From positions 3,207,709 through 3,271,708 of the forward strand of contig CM035416.1 in the NCBI GenBank assembly GCA_020310875.1: a DNA stretch of 64,000 nt. The letters are read 5' to 3'. This document shows positions 13,399 to 24,710 of the stretch, one piece after another; within the stretch, counting starts at the first letter, position 1, and the number at the start of each line of letters is the position of its first letter. The DNA comes from Ceratopteris richardii. Taxonomy: Eukaryota; Streptophyta; Polypodiopsida; Polypodiales; Pteridaceae. Below the pieces are notes generated by a model. It was not told where the DNA came from. It searched no databases and saw nothing but the letters and a program-made list of their open reading frames with translations. Position numbers and translations under genes: made by a program.

Positions 13399-13551
13399 CG
13401 TAATGGACAGAATAAATCCGTTGTTGTCCCCGTTACAACATTAACATGAGGTAGATGGTGAGTTAGTGGTTAGTAAGTGCACGAAGACAGTGAGTGTAGT
13501 TAATGTTTGTGTATTCCTAGGAGACTAATGCCGTGAGTAAGTGGGGTGAAT

Positions 13552-16500
13552 TTACAAATTGGGGTCGGGGGGTTTATTACAGGTCTTAGACTGCCAAATG
13601 CAGTGGATGGGCTTTGCTTTCGGTTTCGTAGAGACTCTAGAGAGCTGTGTCGGTGTCGCTATTTGGGAATGGGGCCTTTTAGGGACCCACTTATAAGTGA
13701 TTACATGCATGCTCATGGGTCTTGGTGTGTTCCTAAGTGTTGAGCACGAGGGAATACTGGTTGTACTCGTAGATGGGTTATGCTGCATAGGTTGTGGCCT
13801 TGGCGTAACTACTTGTGCCCTCAAGCAAGCCTTAGGCACCCAAATTTGTCTAGATTGTGGGCTTGCCTTCATCGACTTCTTGGGCACCCAAATAGATTTT
13901 ACTTTAGCAGAAGAATTTCTGAAAGACTTCTTATTAGCGTCGTATTGTTGGTTACTAATAAGAGGCTTTGCCTGTGTAGTTGACGGTGGTGCACCCGGTC
14001 GTTCGCCTTTCCGCACCCACACCTGGTTTATTTTCTGGGACATTCTGCTGCGCAGGTACTTTTGATCTCGGACATAGGTAGTACTCTGCTTCTTCTGCTT
14101 GTGATCCGCCTTTGGTTGCTGCCTCCTTCTGGCCTTTGGAAAAGAAGGGAGTTTCGTTGCATCCCTGACTCCTTTTTTGCAAATATCATTTCTCTGCAAC
14201 ACAGGGTTTTGAACAAGAACAGCATGGTCATCTTCATGTGTACCCCTGGAAGGACCAGGAGTCTGTGCCTTTCCTAGTTCCTTGAGTGCTCCATTGTCTA
14301 ATTCTACTGTAACTCGACTATGATTGACCCAAACCTGGAGAAGTCCACTTCTTAGGTTTAAGTTAATTGCTTGGTCATAGATCCAATCTTGACCCAAGAC
14401 TAGAGGTTCAGTGAGATCCTCATCTTGACACACCAGTACTTTAACTGTCATTGCCTCATCATGAATGTAAAGGGGAAGTTCCGCCTCGCCCATGCAAGGG
14501 GTTTCCACTCCTCCCAATCCTATAAGATATGCTTCCACAGGATTGACAGTCAATTGTAATTCTTGGCAGTAAGACAATTTAACAGCACTAGTGGCTGCAC
14601 CTGAGTCAATCAAGGCTCTTACGGTCTTTGCACTCTTTCCTTGTCCTATATCTAAGGTTACGAAAGGACGTCTATCAATTATCTTATGCGAGCTTGTTCC
14701 TGCAACTTCACACATGGCCATAGGAAATCCTTGGTCTGCATAGTCATTTGTTCTAGGCTGCTCTCTACCTTGCCTTCGTAATTTCATCCTTCTGATGCGT
14801 TCTAAAGCTTCTGCTTGAGCTTCCTCTCTAATTCGCTTCTCTTCCTCTTTGCGTTTCTTAGCAGTGTTGAGTCGGCTGAACATTTCCTCCGTGAGGGGTT
14901 CCTGATACAACTTGACTCTGCATCCGCTAATATAGTTTGGGAGAACATCACCCTCTAACGTGGCTAGTTGTACTGCTCCGCTCGTGGAGATCCTATTGAT
15001 GATCATAGGTCCGTAGCCTCTCTTTTCTAGCTTCCTGGCGTGTTGTTTCAGTGTATAGACTAAAACCAGATCTCCTGCTTTCAAGCCCTTATCCTTCACA
15101 TGGGCATCGAAATATGCCTTCTGTCTCTTCTTGGCTGCATATATTCCTGCAGCGGCTCTCAGTCTTGTTTCTCCTAATCGTTCAAGGTCAAAGATCCTAG
15201 AGGAGAGCTCATGACCTGTCCATTCGTGCTCTTGTGCTACTCTCAATGTAGGGATCAGGAAGTCCAAGGGTAGCACAGCATTTTGGCCAAATACCATCTG
15301 AAAGGGAGTGGCTTGGAGTACCGTTTTGTAGGCCACTCGGTATGCCCAAACAGCATGGTGTAGCTGTTTGTCCCAATCAGAGCGTTTAGTGTTCACTAAT
15401 TTCGTCAGTACATTGCATAAAATCTTATTAGTGCTTTCAGCTTGTCCATTAGCTTGAGGGTGATAAGGGGCAGACTTCTTGTGTATTACCAAGAATTCTT
15501 GGAGTAGATTTTCAATTACTTCATTCAAGAAATGAGTGCCTCTATCACTTACAAGCTCTATAGGTAGTCCATATCTCGTGAATACATTCTCAAACAAGAA
15601 TTTGGCAGTTGTTTGAGCATCGTTCTTGGTTGTAGCCTTTACCTCTACCCACTTGGTGAGATAATCTGTTGCAACAATGATGTATTCCGCATGAGAACCT
15701 TTAGCTGGGGGATTAATAGGACCTACGAAGTCTATTCCCCACTTAGAGAATGCACGTCCACCCATCATAGGTTTCAGTGGCATCTCATCTTTGCGTATAG
15801 GATACTGAGTCCTTTGACAGACATCACACCGTTTCACATAGGTATGTGCATCCATGTGAAGTGTAGGCCACCAGAAGCCCGCAAATAGTATTGCCTTGAT
15901 TACCCGATCTGGTCCAAAGTGTCCTCCTGCTACACCTTGGTGAGCAGTTTCCAAGATCTTAAGATATTCACTCTCATGGACACACAGTCTCAGGTAACCA
16001 TCCTTACCGCGTTTGTATAGATTATCACCAATGAGTGAGTAATCCAAGGCTTCTTGTTCTAAACTCCTTTTCCTAGCCAGAGTCATGTCTGGAGGGAATG
16101 TGTTTGTCCTCAGGAATGATACTAGTGGTTCGCTCCAATCTGGCACAATGGATACTTGATAAAGAGTGGCATGTTCCACTGGTGGTTTAGTGCAACAGAT
16201 TGGGCATTCCTTGCACAACTTTTGGACATCAGCTTCCATAGTTGGCCAATGTACTCCGAGTCTCCTTAGAGTCTGTAACGTTCGTTGCTTTGAATGGTGT
16301 TGCTCTAGTGCACCTACATGTGCTAATTGCAACCATTTAGAGTACTCATCCTCTTCTACGCAACAAGCCAAGATCCCTTGGTCTGTGTGCTTGTACATGC
16401 TTCCTACCATGATGTGGTACTTCTGGGCTTTTACAACCTCTCTATTCCGTGTGTTTACGACTGGATGATTAGGCCCGTAGGTCAATACTGGTACCAATGG

Positions 16501-19500
16501 CTTAGCCCACTGCGGTATAACTTCCAAATTAAACAAGTAAGCATCAGGAAGGTCATCTGACACTCCTTGTGGGGCTTCTCCCGATGTGAGCCTAGAGAGA
16601 TGATCGGCTCTCAAATGAGTCCTACCTTTCCTTACCACAACCTCAAAATCGTATTCCATTAGCAAGAGAAACCATCTCACTAATCTTCCTGTATTGCATG
16701 GCTTGTTTACAAGATATAACAATGCCTGATGATCAGTAAAAAATTTAAACTTATTTGCAAGCAAATAGTGTCTAAATTTCTTAACTGCATACACCATGCC
16801 TAATCCTTCTCGCTCTGTGGTGGTGTAATTCCGTTCAGCCGCATTCAATTGTCTACTGGCATAGGCAATTGGAAGATCCATATTACCTTCACCAGTAGGT
16901 TGTGCGAGCACACATCCAATAGCATAATTGGATGCATCAACATGAACATGGAATGGCTTATTCCAATCTGGTGTGGTCAAGATTGGTGCTGAACACAATC
17001 TTCGTTTAAGCTCCTGGAAGGAATTCTCACATTCATCAGTCCACTCAAAGTTAGTCAAGAGTCCGTACATGGGCTTTGCGATGACAGCATACATGTGGAT
17101 GAAACGTCGGTAATACCCACAATGCCCCATGAAAGCTTGTACTTCCTTGACATTCTTTGGCCTCGGTAGCTCTGCTATGGCTCTCACTTTTTCTTCGTCT
17201 GTAGATATGCCATTCTTTGACACTATGTGTCCTAGAATCTTGCCTTGCCTGACCATAAAAACGCACTTCTCTGGGTTCAGGCAGACTTGATATTCTCTAC
17301 ATTTGTCAAAGATTTGTCTGAGTTCAGGGATATGGGTTTGTCTAACATTGGAATGAGCACAAAGATCATCAACATAGACTTCTAAACTCTTCCTCAGGAA
17401 CTCCTTAAACACATGGCACATCAACCTCTGGAAGGTAGCTGGTGCATTGGTAAGCCCAAATGGCATTACTCTAAAAGCAAAAATGCCCCATTCTGTGGCA
17501 AAGGCTGTCTTATGCTGATCCTCTGGAGCTATGGCTACTTGATTGTAACCCGAAAATCCATCAAGGAAGCTGTACACTTCCTTGCCTGCCACTCTCTCTA
17601 AGAGATGTTCTGTGATGGGAAGCGGATAGTTATCTCGAATCGTGGCGGCATTAACCTTTTTCAAGTTAATGCACACACGCAGCTTGCCATTCTTCTTGGG
17701 CACCACTACGATGGGGGATACCCATTCAGTGTGCTCAATTTCATAGATAAATCCAGCTTCAACCAATCTATCTATCTCTTCTTTGATCTTAGCAGCGTAA
17801 TTATCGTTATAAGTATAGGGCTTTTGCTTAGAGGGTTTGGCATCTGACGTCATGGGGATGGTGTGTGAGCATATGTCCGGGTCAACACCTTTCAAATCCT
17901 TGTAACTCCAAGCGAATACATCTCTGTATTCTCTTAGCAAGGCAATCAATTCGTGCTCTTCTTCTTCTGTCAGGTCATGGCCTATATACGTGCATCTCTC
18001 CTCTCCTTCTTCTATGGCCACTACTATTTTCTTGGTGGTTTCTTTGTTATCATAGGCCTCTCCTGATTGTGCCTCTCGTTTAGGCATTCTTATCATGACT
18101 CTCCTGTCATCTATCTCATACTTCTTAAAATTTTCTGGGACCTCAAACAAAGATTCTTCCTCCTCTGGTAAGACTTCTTTCTTTTTTCGTTTCTTTCCTT
18201 CTTCCTTCGGGGTCATATGTGTTGCTAATCTTACATCATTTGTAACCTCTCCATGCTTCTGAGGTTGAAATTCCACTTCATGGAAATATTCTTCATCTGA
18301 TGCAAATGGTGGGTCCATAATGATTGACTCTAGATCGGAGTCACTTGCATCCTCAAATGCATCAAGGCTAGGTTCGCATTCTTCTAGAACTGCCTCTCCC
18401 ATGATTGGCTCTATGGAGAAGACTGAAATATCATAGCCATCCTCATCACAGTGAGGTGTCCATTGTTCTTCGTTGATGGCTACGTCCATTGTTGCTAAGA
18501 TTTCTGCCCAACCGTGAGGTTCAAATTCTTCGTCTGGAAAAACTACAGGTGCATAGGCTGGGTCTTGGATTGATCTATGGGTTTCTTTCGCACCTACCTC
18601 TCTGGCTTTCTCTCTCTTCTCTTCTTCTACTGCTACCTTGCACATCCATAAGTGAGTGTCTTCATGCATCCATGAGGATCCAGATTCTATGGAATGCACA
18701 GATTCCGTATCATCTTTGGCTCTATGGATGGGATTCCACTGGATAGGAGGGACATCTCTATGAGAATAGTCCTTGAGATTGACTTTGGTTGTAACGCCCA
18801 AGTGTTGCAAATACAAGGAGTTGGTTCCCCAATCCTGTACCACTTGCAACTGTCGCATAAATGGTCTTCCTAAAATCATCTCATAAGCATGATTTTTGCT
18901 GAAGTCACATATAGCAAAGCTATGCTCAAACTCAACACCACAAGTGGTGAGAGTTATCCCTTCCAGCAATCCTAAGGGTCTCTCAATATGACCATCGGCC
19001 ATCTGCAATTTCATTCTTGTTGGCCTGAGTGCTGGCTTGCCCCAACGCTTCCATAAGGAGGTGGTGGCAATTGCAACTCCTGCACCTGAGTCCAAAATCG
19101 CCTTGGTGGTGTATTCCTGGTAGGTGTTCCCTTCTTCACCTTCACACATATCTCCTATCTTATCCAAGGGAATTTCTGGCACTGTCCTATGGGATCCTAC
19201 CTGGGAACGAGATTTTGCTATCTCTGGTACTTGTTTGGCTACATGTTTCCATAATTCAGGTCTAACCTTGAGTAGCTCTTCTAACTTGAGATTACACTGC
19301 ACGTTAGTGTTCTTCACTACCTCTGTATTCCTAGGTATGACTGAGTCGTCGTTCCTTACCATGACTGTGGGTGCTCTCATACATGTGGACTTTGCTTCCC
19401 ATGGACCTGTGAAGTGGGGTAGCTCCTGTATGGAATTAGACTCAAAGTCCAATCTCTCATGAGACTGAACACTCTCATGCTCCCCGTAAATAGATGGGAT

Positions 19501-22500
19501 GTCTTGTGGGAATCGGTCGTGTGCATCATCCACAAGTTCAAAGGGGGGGGCGACTTCACTTTCGTTATCCCATTTGTCTTCTTGAATCTCTCGTAGGAAG
19601 TCTGGTGCAAACCGATTCATAGAAGAAGAAGTGTCTGGCTCCGTAGAATTGGGTGCATAAGCAACCTGGGAAGGAGGTCTTATTCTATTGTTGACTCTCT
19701 CCTCGTTCTCGCAAATGGCTGGAGCACAAGCTTCTTGGGGAGGGTTACTTATTCTATTACTTTTCCGAACAGGCTCATACGCTCCCTGAGAAGGAATGTA
19801 GGCAACCTGTGGAGGTGCATGAGCTTTCGCGGTAGGCTCATCTGCCTTTTGGGGGGGAAGATAAGTTTCTTGAGGAGGCTCATGGGCTTCCTGAAGATGC
19901 TTACTTATCTGTTCTCTCGCCCTTTCCTTTCTTTGAGGGGTAGGTTCCTTTTCTGACTGTGCTATTGGCCTCTCTATTCTTTCTAAGGAGGGGAAGTTGT
20001 CCGGTTTAGGGGAATTGGCCACATACACTTCCGATGGGGAATGATTCATGTTTTTGCTTGCTTTCTCTCTCTCTTGATTTTTTTCTTCCTTGTCAGATCT
20101 TGCAATTATCCTCTCTAACTTCTCTAGGAATCCATCCAAGTGTAATTGCGTTTTGGCTGAGCCTGAGTAATTGAAAAGGCGACTGGCTTCAAACATAGTC
20201 TGAGCCAGTGCGACCATTTTCGCGCACAGTTTGGTTCTTTCTATCTCTAGGTCAGCTCTAGGATAGCACTTGTCATGATCCGTGACGTTTGGCCCTTCTT
20301 GGATTCTGGCCTGATATGCTTTAAGCATCATGTCTATGTCTTCGGGAGTGGGATCAGCTAATACCGATCCTGTTTGGGGTGGTGGGTGGGTTACGTGGGC
20401 TGTCTTAGAGGGTGAAGGGATGGAGGGTGATGTGGATGGTAGCGGTGGGAATGTGTGAGAGTGCGGTTGAGATGTGATCTCTATGATTCTAGCCTTGGTT
20501 TCTCGTAGACTTTCCTCAAGTTCACTCATCTTCTTTGCCCATTGCCTTTTCATGCGTTCGCGGCTATCTCTCCAAGCTCTTGTTCTCTTTTTATTTTGGC
20601 TCTCAGTATCGCTAGTGTCTGGTCTCTTTTCCTTGCCTACCCCTTGGTTTTGCTTCACTGCTTGAGCTCTCGTGACTACCTGTACGGGTGCAGTGGAAGT
20701 AACGCTTCCGCTGGAATCTACCACTAACTCGATAACATTGATGGGCGTGATTTTTGGCATATTATTGGGGTTCTTTGGGCAATCTCGTAAGAGATGCTCT
20801 TTTCCACAATCTTGGCAGAAGCCTTGGATCGTCACTGACTGGGGTTGTGTAGGTGGAGGCAAGGGACAATCACGAATGAGGTGATCTCCTTGGCATCTGT
20901 AGCACGGTCCTCTTGGGAATGGAGGTCTTACCTGCCTAGATGGAGGCCTAGGGTTGGGGTTTGCATACATGACATTCGTGTAATCTGACTCCCAACTAGG
21001 TTCGTTTGTCTCTTCGCTATAATAGGACTCACCATGTTCTGGAGACTGCATGTAGTAAGCCTGGGGGCTATCCACATGGGTAGAATCAAAGCTATGATCA
21101 CTTGGGTCATTTTCAGAGATCAAGGATGTTACAGGGACTATAGCTCTATTCAGGTTTTCTTCTGCAACAGCATACTTTACTGGAATCACGTTAGAGGGGT
21201 TTGGAGGCTGTTGAGCTAGCACCGGTTGGGGTCTCTGTTGAGCCTGATATTGTGGTTGGTAGGTTTGTTGGGGTCTAGCATATTGTGGTGGGGGAGGATA
21301 CTGGTTCTGGTATCTGCCTTGTTGGTAGGGTTGAGGGTAGGGTTGCCTAACTGCCTGCTTGTTGTATGGGCAATCTTGCGCAGTGTGGTTTGTGTACTTC
21401 CGTTCTATGGTGCAGTACTGGCTACTAGGGTTAACTTGGGGTTGGGCCATAATAGGGCAGACATTCGCCATATGGTCACCACCGCATGTATAGCATCTTT
21501 TTATAGGAGCGAACCTTGGAATTTGTTTGCTAGTTACTCCTAATTTTTGAGCTACCTTCTCAGCGAGTTCCTCAATTGATGTAGATTGCGTGGAAGAGTG
21601 GCTAGATGCACTATCTGAATCTTTGTAGATTTTGGAAAGCTCTAGCTCTTCCCCTAGGTTATCTTCAATGTCAATGCACATGCGTACACATTCTTCTATG
21701 GTCCTAGGGTCCTTTAGATACACATAGGATCTCAATTTCGTACTCAGCAATCCATCAAGGAATAAGGCTACTTGTTTAGCAGATGTGGGTAGCTCCGAAA
21801 TAGGGCACCTTTCAAGATATTGTCTAAATCTTCTTCCGGCCAATCTGACAGTCTCTTGGGGGGTCTGTTTGAAACTGTGAATCAATGAGGATGTATTGTG
21901 TCTTATGCCACTCTTAGAGAACTCTACGATGAAAGCCTCTAGGAGTTGGTCTATGCTCATGAACTGGCGTTCATCTAATGGCTGAAACCACGTAAGTGCT
22001 GTGTTCCTAAGGGTTAGACCGAAGGCATTGTACTGCGTGAACAGATCCTCCACTTGTTCAGCTCTCAAGACTTGCTTGAACTCCGCCACATGATCATAGG
22101 GATCTCCTGTGCCGTCAAAGTAGTTCTTCATGGACTTAACTAGCTGGGTCGGTCTCAGAGTTCTTGTGTGCTCTCTAGGTCTCGGCAAAGGGAATCCATC
22201 TACGTTTCTTTGGTTCCTGTGGGCTCTATGCACCTCAGGTTCTACCCTATTCGTCTCCGTTCTCGTTCTTTCTCTGCCCACTGGATTGGCAAAACTTACT
22301 TCTGGTCTATCTTTACTTCTGTCTCTTTGCATACCATGAGCCTGGGACGTTCCAGCTCCAGGGTGTCCATAGGATACATTTGATCTTGGTTGGGGGAAAA
22401 TGAACTCACCCTTCCAAGTGTAAGCATGCCTATCATTTTCTGTCACCACAAAGATCCTCTCCGAAGTGTGGTCTAAGTAAGTCACTCTACCTGGGCTATC

Positions 22501-23187
22501 TGGATCCTTAAACTCATAAATCATGATTGTTCCTATATCAATTGGGTGATCCGGTTTATACCTCCAAAAGGCTTCGTCCGTTTCTCGATTGAGAAGCAAA
22601 TCTATGCACTTGTTATCTTGGGGGACCCACTCAGGCGTGATAATCCTAGTGAGAACTGATTTACCTCGAGGGGTTCTAGGTTCCACTCCCATGTTTCCTT
22701 GTTCCAAGTCACCTAAGTCCGCTTCTGAGATTACATTTCCAAAGTCATCTGTCCTATCTGGATGACTGGTGACTACGTATATGGTTCCTTCCTTGTCCAG
22801 GTATGCACCGTTTTCAAACTTGACAGCTGGGTGCTCTAGTCCTATGGATTGGTCAGGGTTTTTAATCTGGACCACGGATCTTCCTAGGCCGTCCTCATAG
22901 ATGCTAGCACCTAATCGGTTGGTCCTAAGGTATTCCAACTGTGTTTTGTAAGGGCCTTCTACCCTGTACAAGTAAGGCACACCTGAACTTCCCGTAGGTC
23001 TGTCCATGCCTTGAGACATCTCTAATTCACTGGTATCAGAGCTAGGGTAATGAGAGTGGTGACTCAACTGTTGAGCCCAAGACCTTGCAGTGTGATTGAC
23101 ACTAGCCTCTGAAGACCTAAGGCTTTGTCTCTCTCTTACTAGGTGTCGTCCTGATCTGAGGTTCATATGCCTATCTAAGTAGCCCAA
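13552..23187 (-). CDS. Ty3/gypsy Gag-Pol polyprotein, 3211 residues
   Basis: Approximate order: Gag core around residues 350-480; three CCHC-type knuckles near 564 (CYTCGGDHMANVC), 761 and 788; a long linker rich in Pro, Glu and Gln; an aspartic-protease-like motif LDSGAG near 1363; reverse transcriptase with YVDD near 1937; RNase H; an integrase His-Cys finger ending KRCDVC near 2452, followed by a DDE core with GIDFVGP; and, unusually, a second aspartic-protease-like motif LIDSGAAT near 2859 followed by a LGQDW motif. The tail after that is basic. The frame is open throughout. Such polyproteins package RNA and carry out reverse transcription and integration. The gag portion is homologous to the older relic at 5475-7500. 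Confidence 0.93.
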   Translation of the reverse strand: MGYLDRHMNLRSGRHLVRERQSLRSSEASVNHTARSWAQQLSHHSHYPSSDTSELEMSQGMDRPTGSSGVPYLYRVEGPYKTQLEYLRTNRLGASIYEDGLGRSVVQIKNPDQSIGLEHPAVKFENGAYLDKEGTIYVVTSHPDRTDDFGNVISEADLGDLEQGNMGVEPRTPRGKSVLTRIITPEWVPQDNKCIDLLLNRETDEAFWRYKPDHPIDIGTIMIYEFKDPDSPGRVTYLDHTSERIFVVTENDRHAYTWKGEFIFPQPRSNVSYGHPGAGTSQAHGMQRDRSKDRPEVSFANPVGRERTRTETNRVEPEVHRAHRNQRNVDGFPLPRPREHTRTLRPTQLVKSMKNYFDGTGDPYDHVAEFKQVLRAEQVEDLFTQYNAFGLTLRNTALTWFQPLDERQFMSIDQLLEAFIVEFSKSGIRHNTSSLIHSFKQTPQETVRLAGRRFRQYLERCPISELPTSAKQVALFLDGLLSTKLRSYVYLKDPRTIEECVRMCIDIEDNLGEELELSKIYKDSDSASSHSSTQSTSIEELAEKVAQKLGVTSKQIPRFAPIKRCYTCGGDHMANVCPIMAQPQVNPSSQYCTIERKYTNHTAQDCPYNKQAVRQPYPQPYQQGRYQNQYPPPPQYARPQQTYQPQYQAQQRPQPVLAQQPPNPSNVIPVKYAVAEENLNRAIVPVTSLISENDPSDHSFDSTHVDSPQAYYMQSPEHGESYYSEETNEPSWESDYTNVMYANPNPRPPSRQVRPPFPRGPCYRCQGDHLIRDCPLPPPTQPQSVTIQGFCQDCGKEHLLRDCPKNPNNMPKITPINVIELVVDSSGSVTSTAPVQVVTRAQAVKQNQGVGKEKRPDTSDTESQNKKRTRAWRDSRERMKRQWAKKMSELEESLRETKARIIEITSQPHSHTFPPLPSTSPSIPSPSKTAHVTHPPPQTGSVLADPTPEDIDMMLKAYQARIQEGPNVTDHDKCYPRADLEIERTKLCAKMVALAQTMFEASRLFNYSGSAKTQLHLDGFLEKLERIIARSDKEEKNQEREKASKNMNHSPSEVYVANSPKPDNFPSLERIERPIAQSEKEPTPQRKERAREQISKHLQEAHEPPQETYLPPQKADEPTAKAHAPPQVAYIPSQGAYEPVRKSNRISNPPQEACAPAICENEERVNNRIRPPSQVAYAPNSTEPDTSSSMNRFAPDFLREIQEDKWDNESEVAPPFELVDDAHDRFPQDIPSIYGEHESVQSHERLDFESNSIQELPHFTGPWEAKSTCMRAPTVMVRNDDSVIPRNTEVVKNTNVQCNLKLEELLKVRPELWKHVAKQVPEIAKSRSQVGSHRTVPEIPLDKIGDMCEGEEGNTYQEYTTKAILDSGAGVAIATTSLWKRWGKPALRPTRMKLQMADGHIERPLGLLEGITLTTCGVEFEHSFAICDFSKNHAYEMILGRPFMRQLQVVQDWGTNSLYLQHLGVTTKVNLKDYSHRDVPPIQWNPIHRAKDDTESVHSIESGSSWMHEDTHLWMCKVAVEEEKREKAREVGAKETHRSIQDPAYAPVVFPDEEFEPHGWAEILATMDVAINEEQWTPHCDEDGYDISVFSIEPIMGEAVLEECEPSLDAFEDASDSDLESIIMDPPFASDEEYFHEVEFQPQKHGEVTNDVRLATHMTPKEEGKKRKKKEVLPEEEESLFEVPENFKKYEIDDRRVMIRMPKREAQSGEAYDNKETTKKIVVAIEEGEERCTYIGHDLTEEEEHELIALLREYRDVFAWSYKDLKGVDPDICSHTIPMTSDAKPSKQKPYTYNDNYAAKIKEEIDRLVEAGFIYEIEHTEWVSPIVVVPKKNGKLRVCINLKKVNAATIRDNYPLPITEHLLERVAGKEVYSFLDGFSGYNQVAIAPEDQHKTAFATEWGIFAFRVMPFGLTNAPATFQRLMCHVFKEFLRKSLEVYVDDLCAHSNVRQTHIPELRQIFDKCREYQVCLNPEKCVFMVRQGKILGHIVSKNGISTDEEKVRAIAELPRPKNVKEVQAFMGHCGYYRRFIHMYAVIAKPMYGLLTNFEWTDECENSFQELKRRLCSAPILTTPDWNKPFHVHVDASNYAIGCVLAQPTGEGNMDLPIAYASRQLNAAERNYTTTEREGLGMVYAVKKFRHYLLANKFKFFTDHQALLYLVNKPCNTGRLVRWFLLLMEYDFEVVVRKGRTHLRADHLSRLTSGEAPQGVSDDLPDAYLFNLEVIPQWAKPLVPVLTYGPNHPVVNTRNREVVKAQKYHIMVGSMYKHTDQGILACCVEEDEYSKWLQLAHVGALEQHHSKQRTLQTLRRLGVHWPTMEADVQKLCKECPICCTKPPVEHATLYQVSIVPDWSEPLVSFLRTNTFPPDMTLARKRSLEQEALDYSLIGDNLYKRGKDGYLRLCVHESEYLKILETAHQGVAGGHFGPDRVIKAILFAGFWWPTLHMDAHTYVKRCDVCQRTQYPIRKDEMPLKPMMGGRAFSKWGIDFVGPINPPAKGSHAEYIIVATDYLTKWVEVKATTKNDAQTTAKFLFENVFTRYGLPIELVSDRGTHFLNEVIENLLQEFLVIHKKSAPYHPQANGQAESTNKILCNVLTKLVNTKRSDWDKQLHHAVWAYRVAYKTVLQATPFQMVFGQNAVLPLDFLIPTLRVAQEHEWTGHELSSRIFDLERLGETRLRAAAGIYAAKKRQKAYFDAHVKDKGLKAGDLVLVYTLKQHARKLEKRGYGPMIINRISTSGAVQLATLEGDVLPNYISGCRVKLYQEPLTEEMFSRLNTAKKRKEEEKRIREEAQAEALERIRRMKLRRQGREQPRTNDYADQGFPMAMCEVAGTSSHKIIDRRPFVTLDIGQGKSAKTVRALIDSGAATSAVKLSYCQELQLTVNPVEAYLIGLGGVETPCMGEAELPLYIHDEAMTVKVLVCQDEDLTEPLVLGQDWIYDQAINLNLRSGLLQVWVNHSRVTVELDNGALKELGKAQTPGPSRGTHEDDHAVLVQNPVLQRNDICKKGVRDATKLPSFPKARRRQQPKADHKQKKQSTTYVRDQKYLRSRMSQKINQVWVRKGERPGAPPSTTQAKPLISNQQYDANKKSFRNSSAKVKSIWVPKKSMKASPQSRQIWVPKACLRAQVVTPRPQPMQHNPSTSTTSIPSCSTLRNTPRPMSMHVITYKWVPKRPHSQIATPTQLSRVSTKPKAKPIHCIWQSKTCNKPPDPNL

Positions 23188-23989
23188 TTCTTTGCCCAGA
23201 GTACAACCTCGTTGCCGATCAATTGGTACCAGTCACTTGATTCTTTTTAGTTATTCCTCGTGTGTAAAGTCTTGTCTGCTATTACGTTGTCAGGAATACT
23301 TGAATGTTCTTCGTACTTTCAGGTTGATCGTTCCACGTTAGGTTCTTTCCTTTATGTTGTCGACAGTACAGAGATTAAGTTTTTAGCTTGAACTTGAGTT
23401 TTTAGGTAGTCTTCAACTTGATAGTGGCCTATCGTTGTCCTGACTTACTCCTACTTCTAATCGTTCTTAGCCTAAGCTAGGAATTGACGAAGAGGAGTTG
23501 AGAATATTCCGACCTTTCTTGCCGAACCTTGCTCTCTAGTGCTCGAGAAGTTGATTCTCAAGCGTGCGCAACACCCTTGCTTGGATACTCTCAATTGCTT
23601 CTCAATAGGCCTGCATAAATCCCAAGATTAGCTCCAAGTAGACCTTTCAATTGACAGACAATTTATTTCAGACACTTTGTTCCCCCTTATGTATTGCTAG
23701 AAATTTCCTCTAGAGCTCCCTTGGTGTTTCTACCCCTCTGTGGGTCAACTTCCAACTATCCTATCTGAAAACCAACGCCCTAGAGCCCTAGAGCTCCGAA
23801 AATGGATTTCATACGCAAAAGTTATGACCGTTCAGGGTTTCGGGGGTTACTAGACAGACATAACCTTTCGGGGGTTTTAATGCATTTTCTAAGGCCTTTG
23901 TAAGTATATGAGTACATGGAAGTGCAAATATGCCCCAAAATTTAGTCTAAATCTCCAAAAATTCACACCTTAATTTTTTGCCGAAATTG
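23188..23989 (-). other. Leader of the young gypsy element between gag and the repeat array
   Basis: About 800 bp of untranslated sequence on the element strand. No gene or recognised motif was found. Confidence 0.5.
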
Positions 23990-24710
23990 CCTGTCTATCG
24001 CGATAGACGGTGTCTGTCGCGATAGACACAATCTATCGTGGGGGCTGTCTGTCGCGATAGACGGTGTCTGTCGCGATAGACGGTATCTGTCGCGGATTTC
24101 TGTCTGTCGCGATAGACGGTGTCTGTCGCGATAAACGGTATCTATCGTGAAATTCTGTCTGTCGCGATAGACGGTGTCTGTCGCGATAGACGGTATCTGT
24201 CGCGGATTTCTGTCTGTCGCGATAGACGGTGTCTGTCGCGATAGACGGTGTCTATCGTGAAATTCTGTCTGTCGCGATAGACGGTGTCTGTCGCGATAGA
24301 CGGTATCTGTCGCGGATTTCTGTCTGTCGCGATAGACGGTGTCTATCGTGAAATTCTGTCTGTCGCGATAGACGGTGTCTGTCCCGATAGACGGTATCTG
24401 TCGCGGATTTCTGTCTGTCGCGATAGACGCTGTCTGTCGTGGTCTCTGTCTGTCGCGATAGACGGTGTCTGTCGCGATAGACGCTGTCTGTCGTGGTCTC
24501 TGTCTGTCGCGATAGACGGTGTCTGTCGTGGTCTCTGTCTGTCGCGATAGACGGTGTCTGTCGCGATAGACAGTGTCTGTCGCGATAGACAGAAAAAACG
24601 CAATTTTTTGAGAAACTTCTAGTGATCTAGAGTACCCTCAAGGTGTAGGTTACAGTGCTAATCATGCATTCACAAAATGTTTAGATTTTCTGTCTGTCGC
24701 GATAGACAGA
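23990..24710. repeat. Tandem palindromic minisatellite in the gypsy leader
   Basis: The unit CTGTCTGTCGCGATAGACGG and close variants are repeated roughly 30 times. The core TGTCTATCGCGACAGACA is nearly self-complementary, so each unit can form a small hairpin and neighbours can pair with each other. Higher-order units end in a GATTTCTGTCTG or a GTGGTCTCTGTCTG variant. The array lies between the 5' LTR and gag in element orientation. Tandem repeats in untranslated parts of large plant gypsy elements are known. A final isolated unit sits near 24691-24708. Confidence 0.9.

Noticed and set aside
13546-22383. Many plus-strand open frames of 60-120 residues opposite the polyprotein
   Set aside because: They are shadows of the long minus-strand frame and show no domains.
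24284-24603. Open frames of 86-88 residues in the gypsy leader
   Set aside because: They are translations of the tandem palindromic unit.
23990-24710. Regular short repeats resembling a CRISPR array
   Set aside because: Units are contiguous with no unique spacers, lie in a plant retroelement leader and vary in phase.
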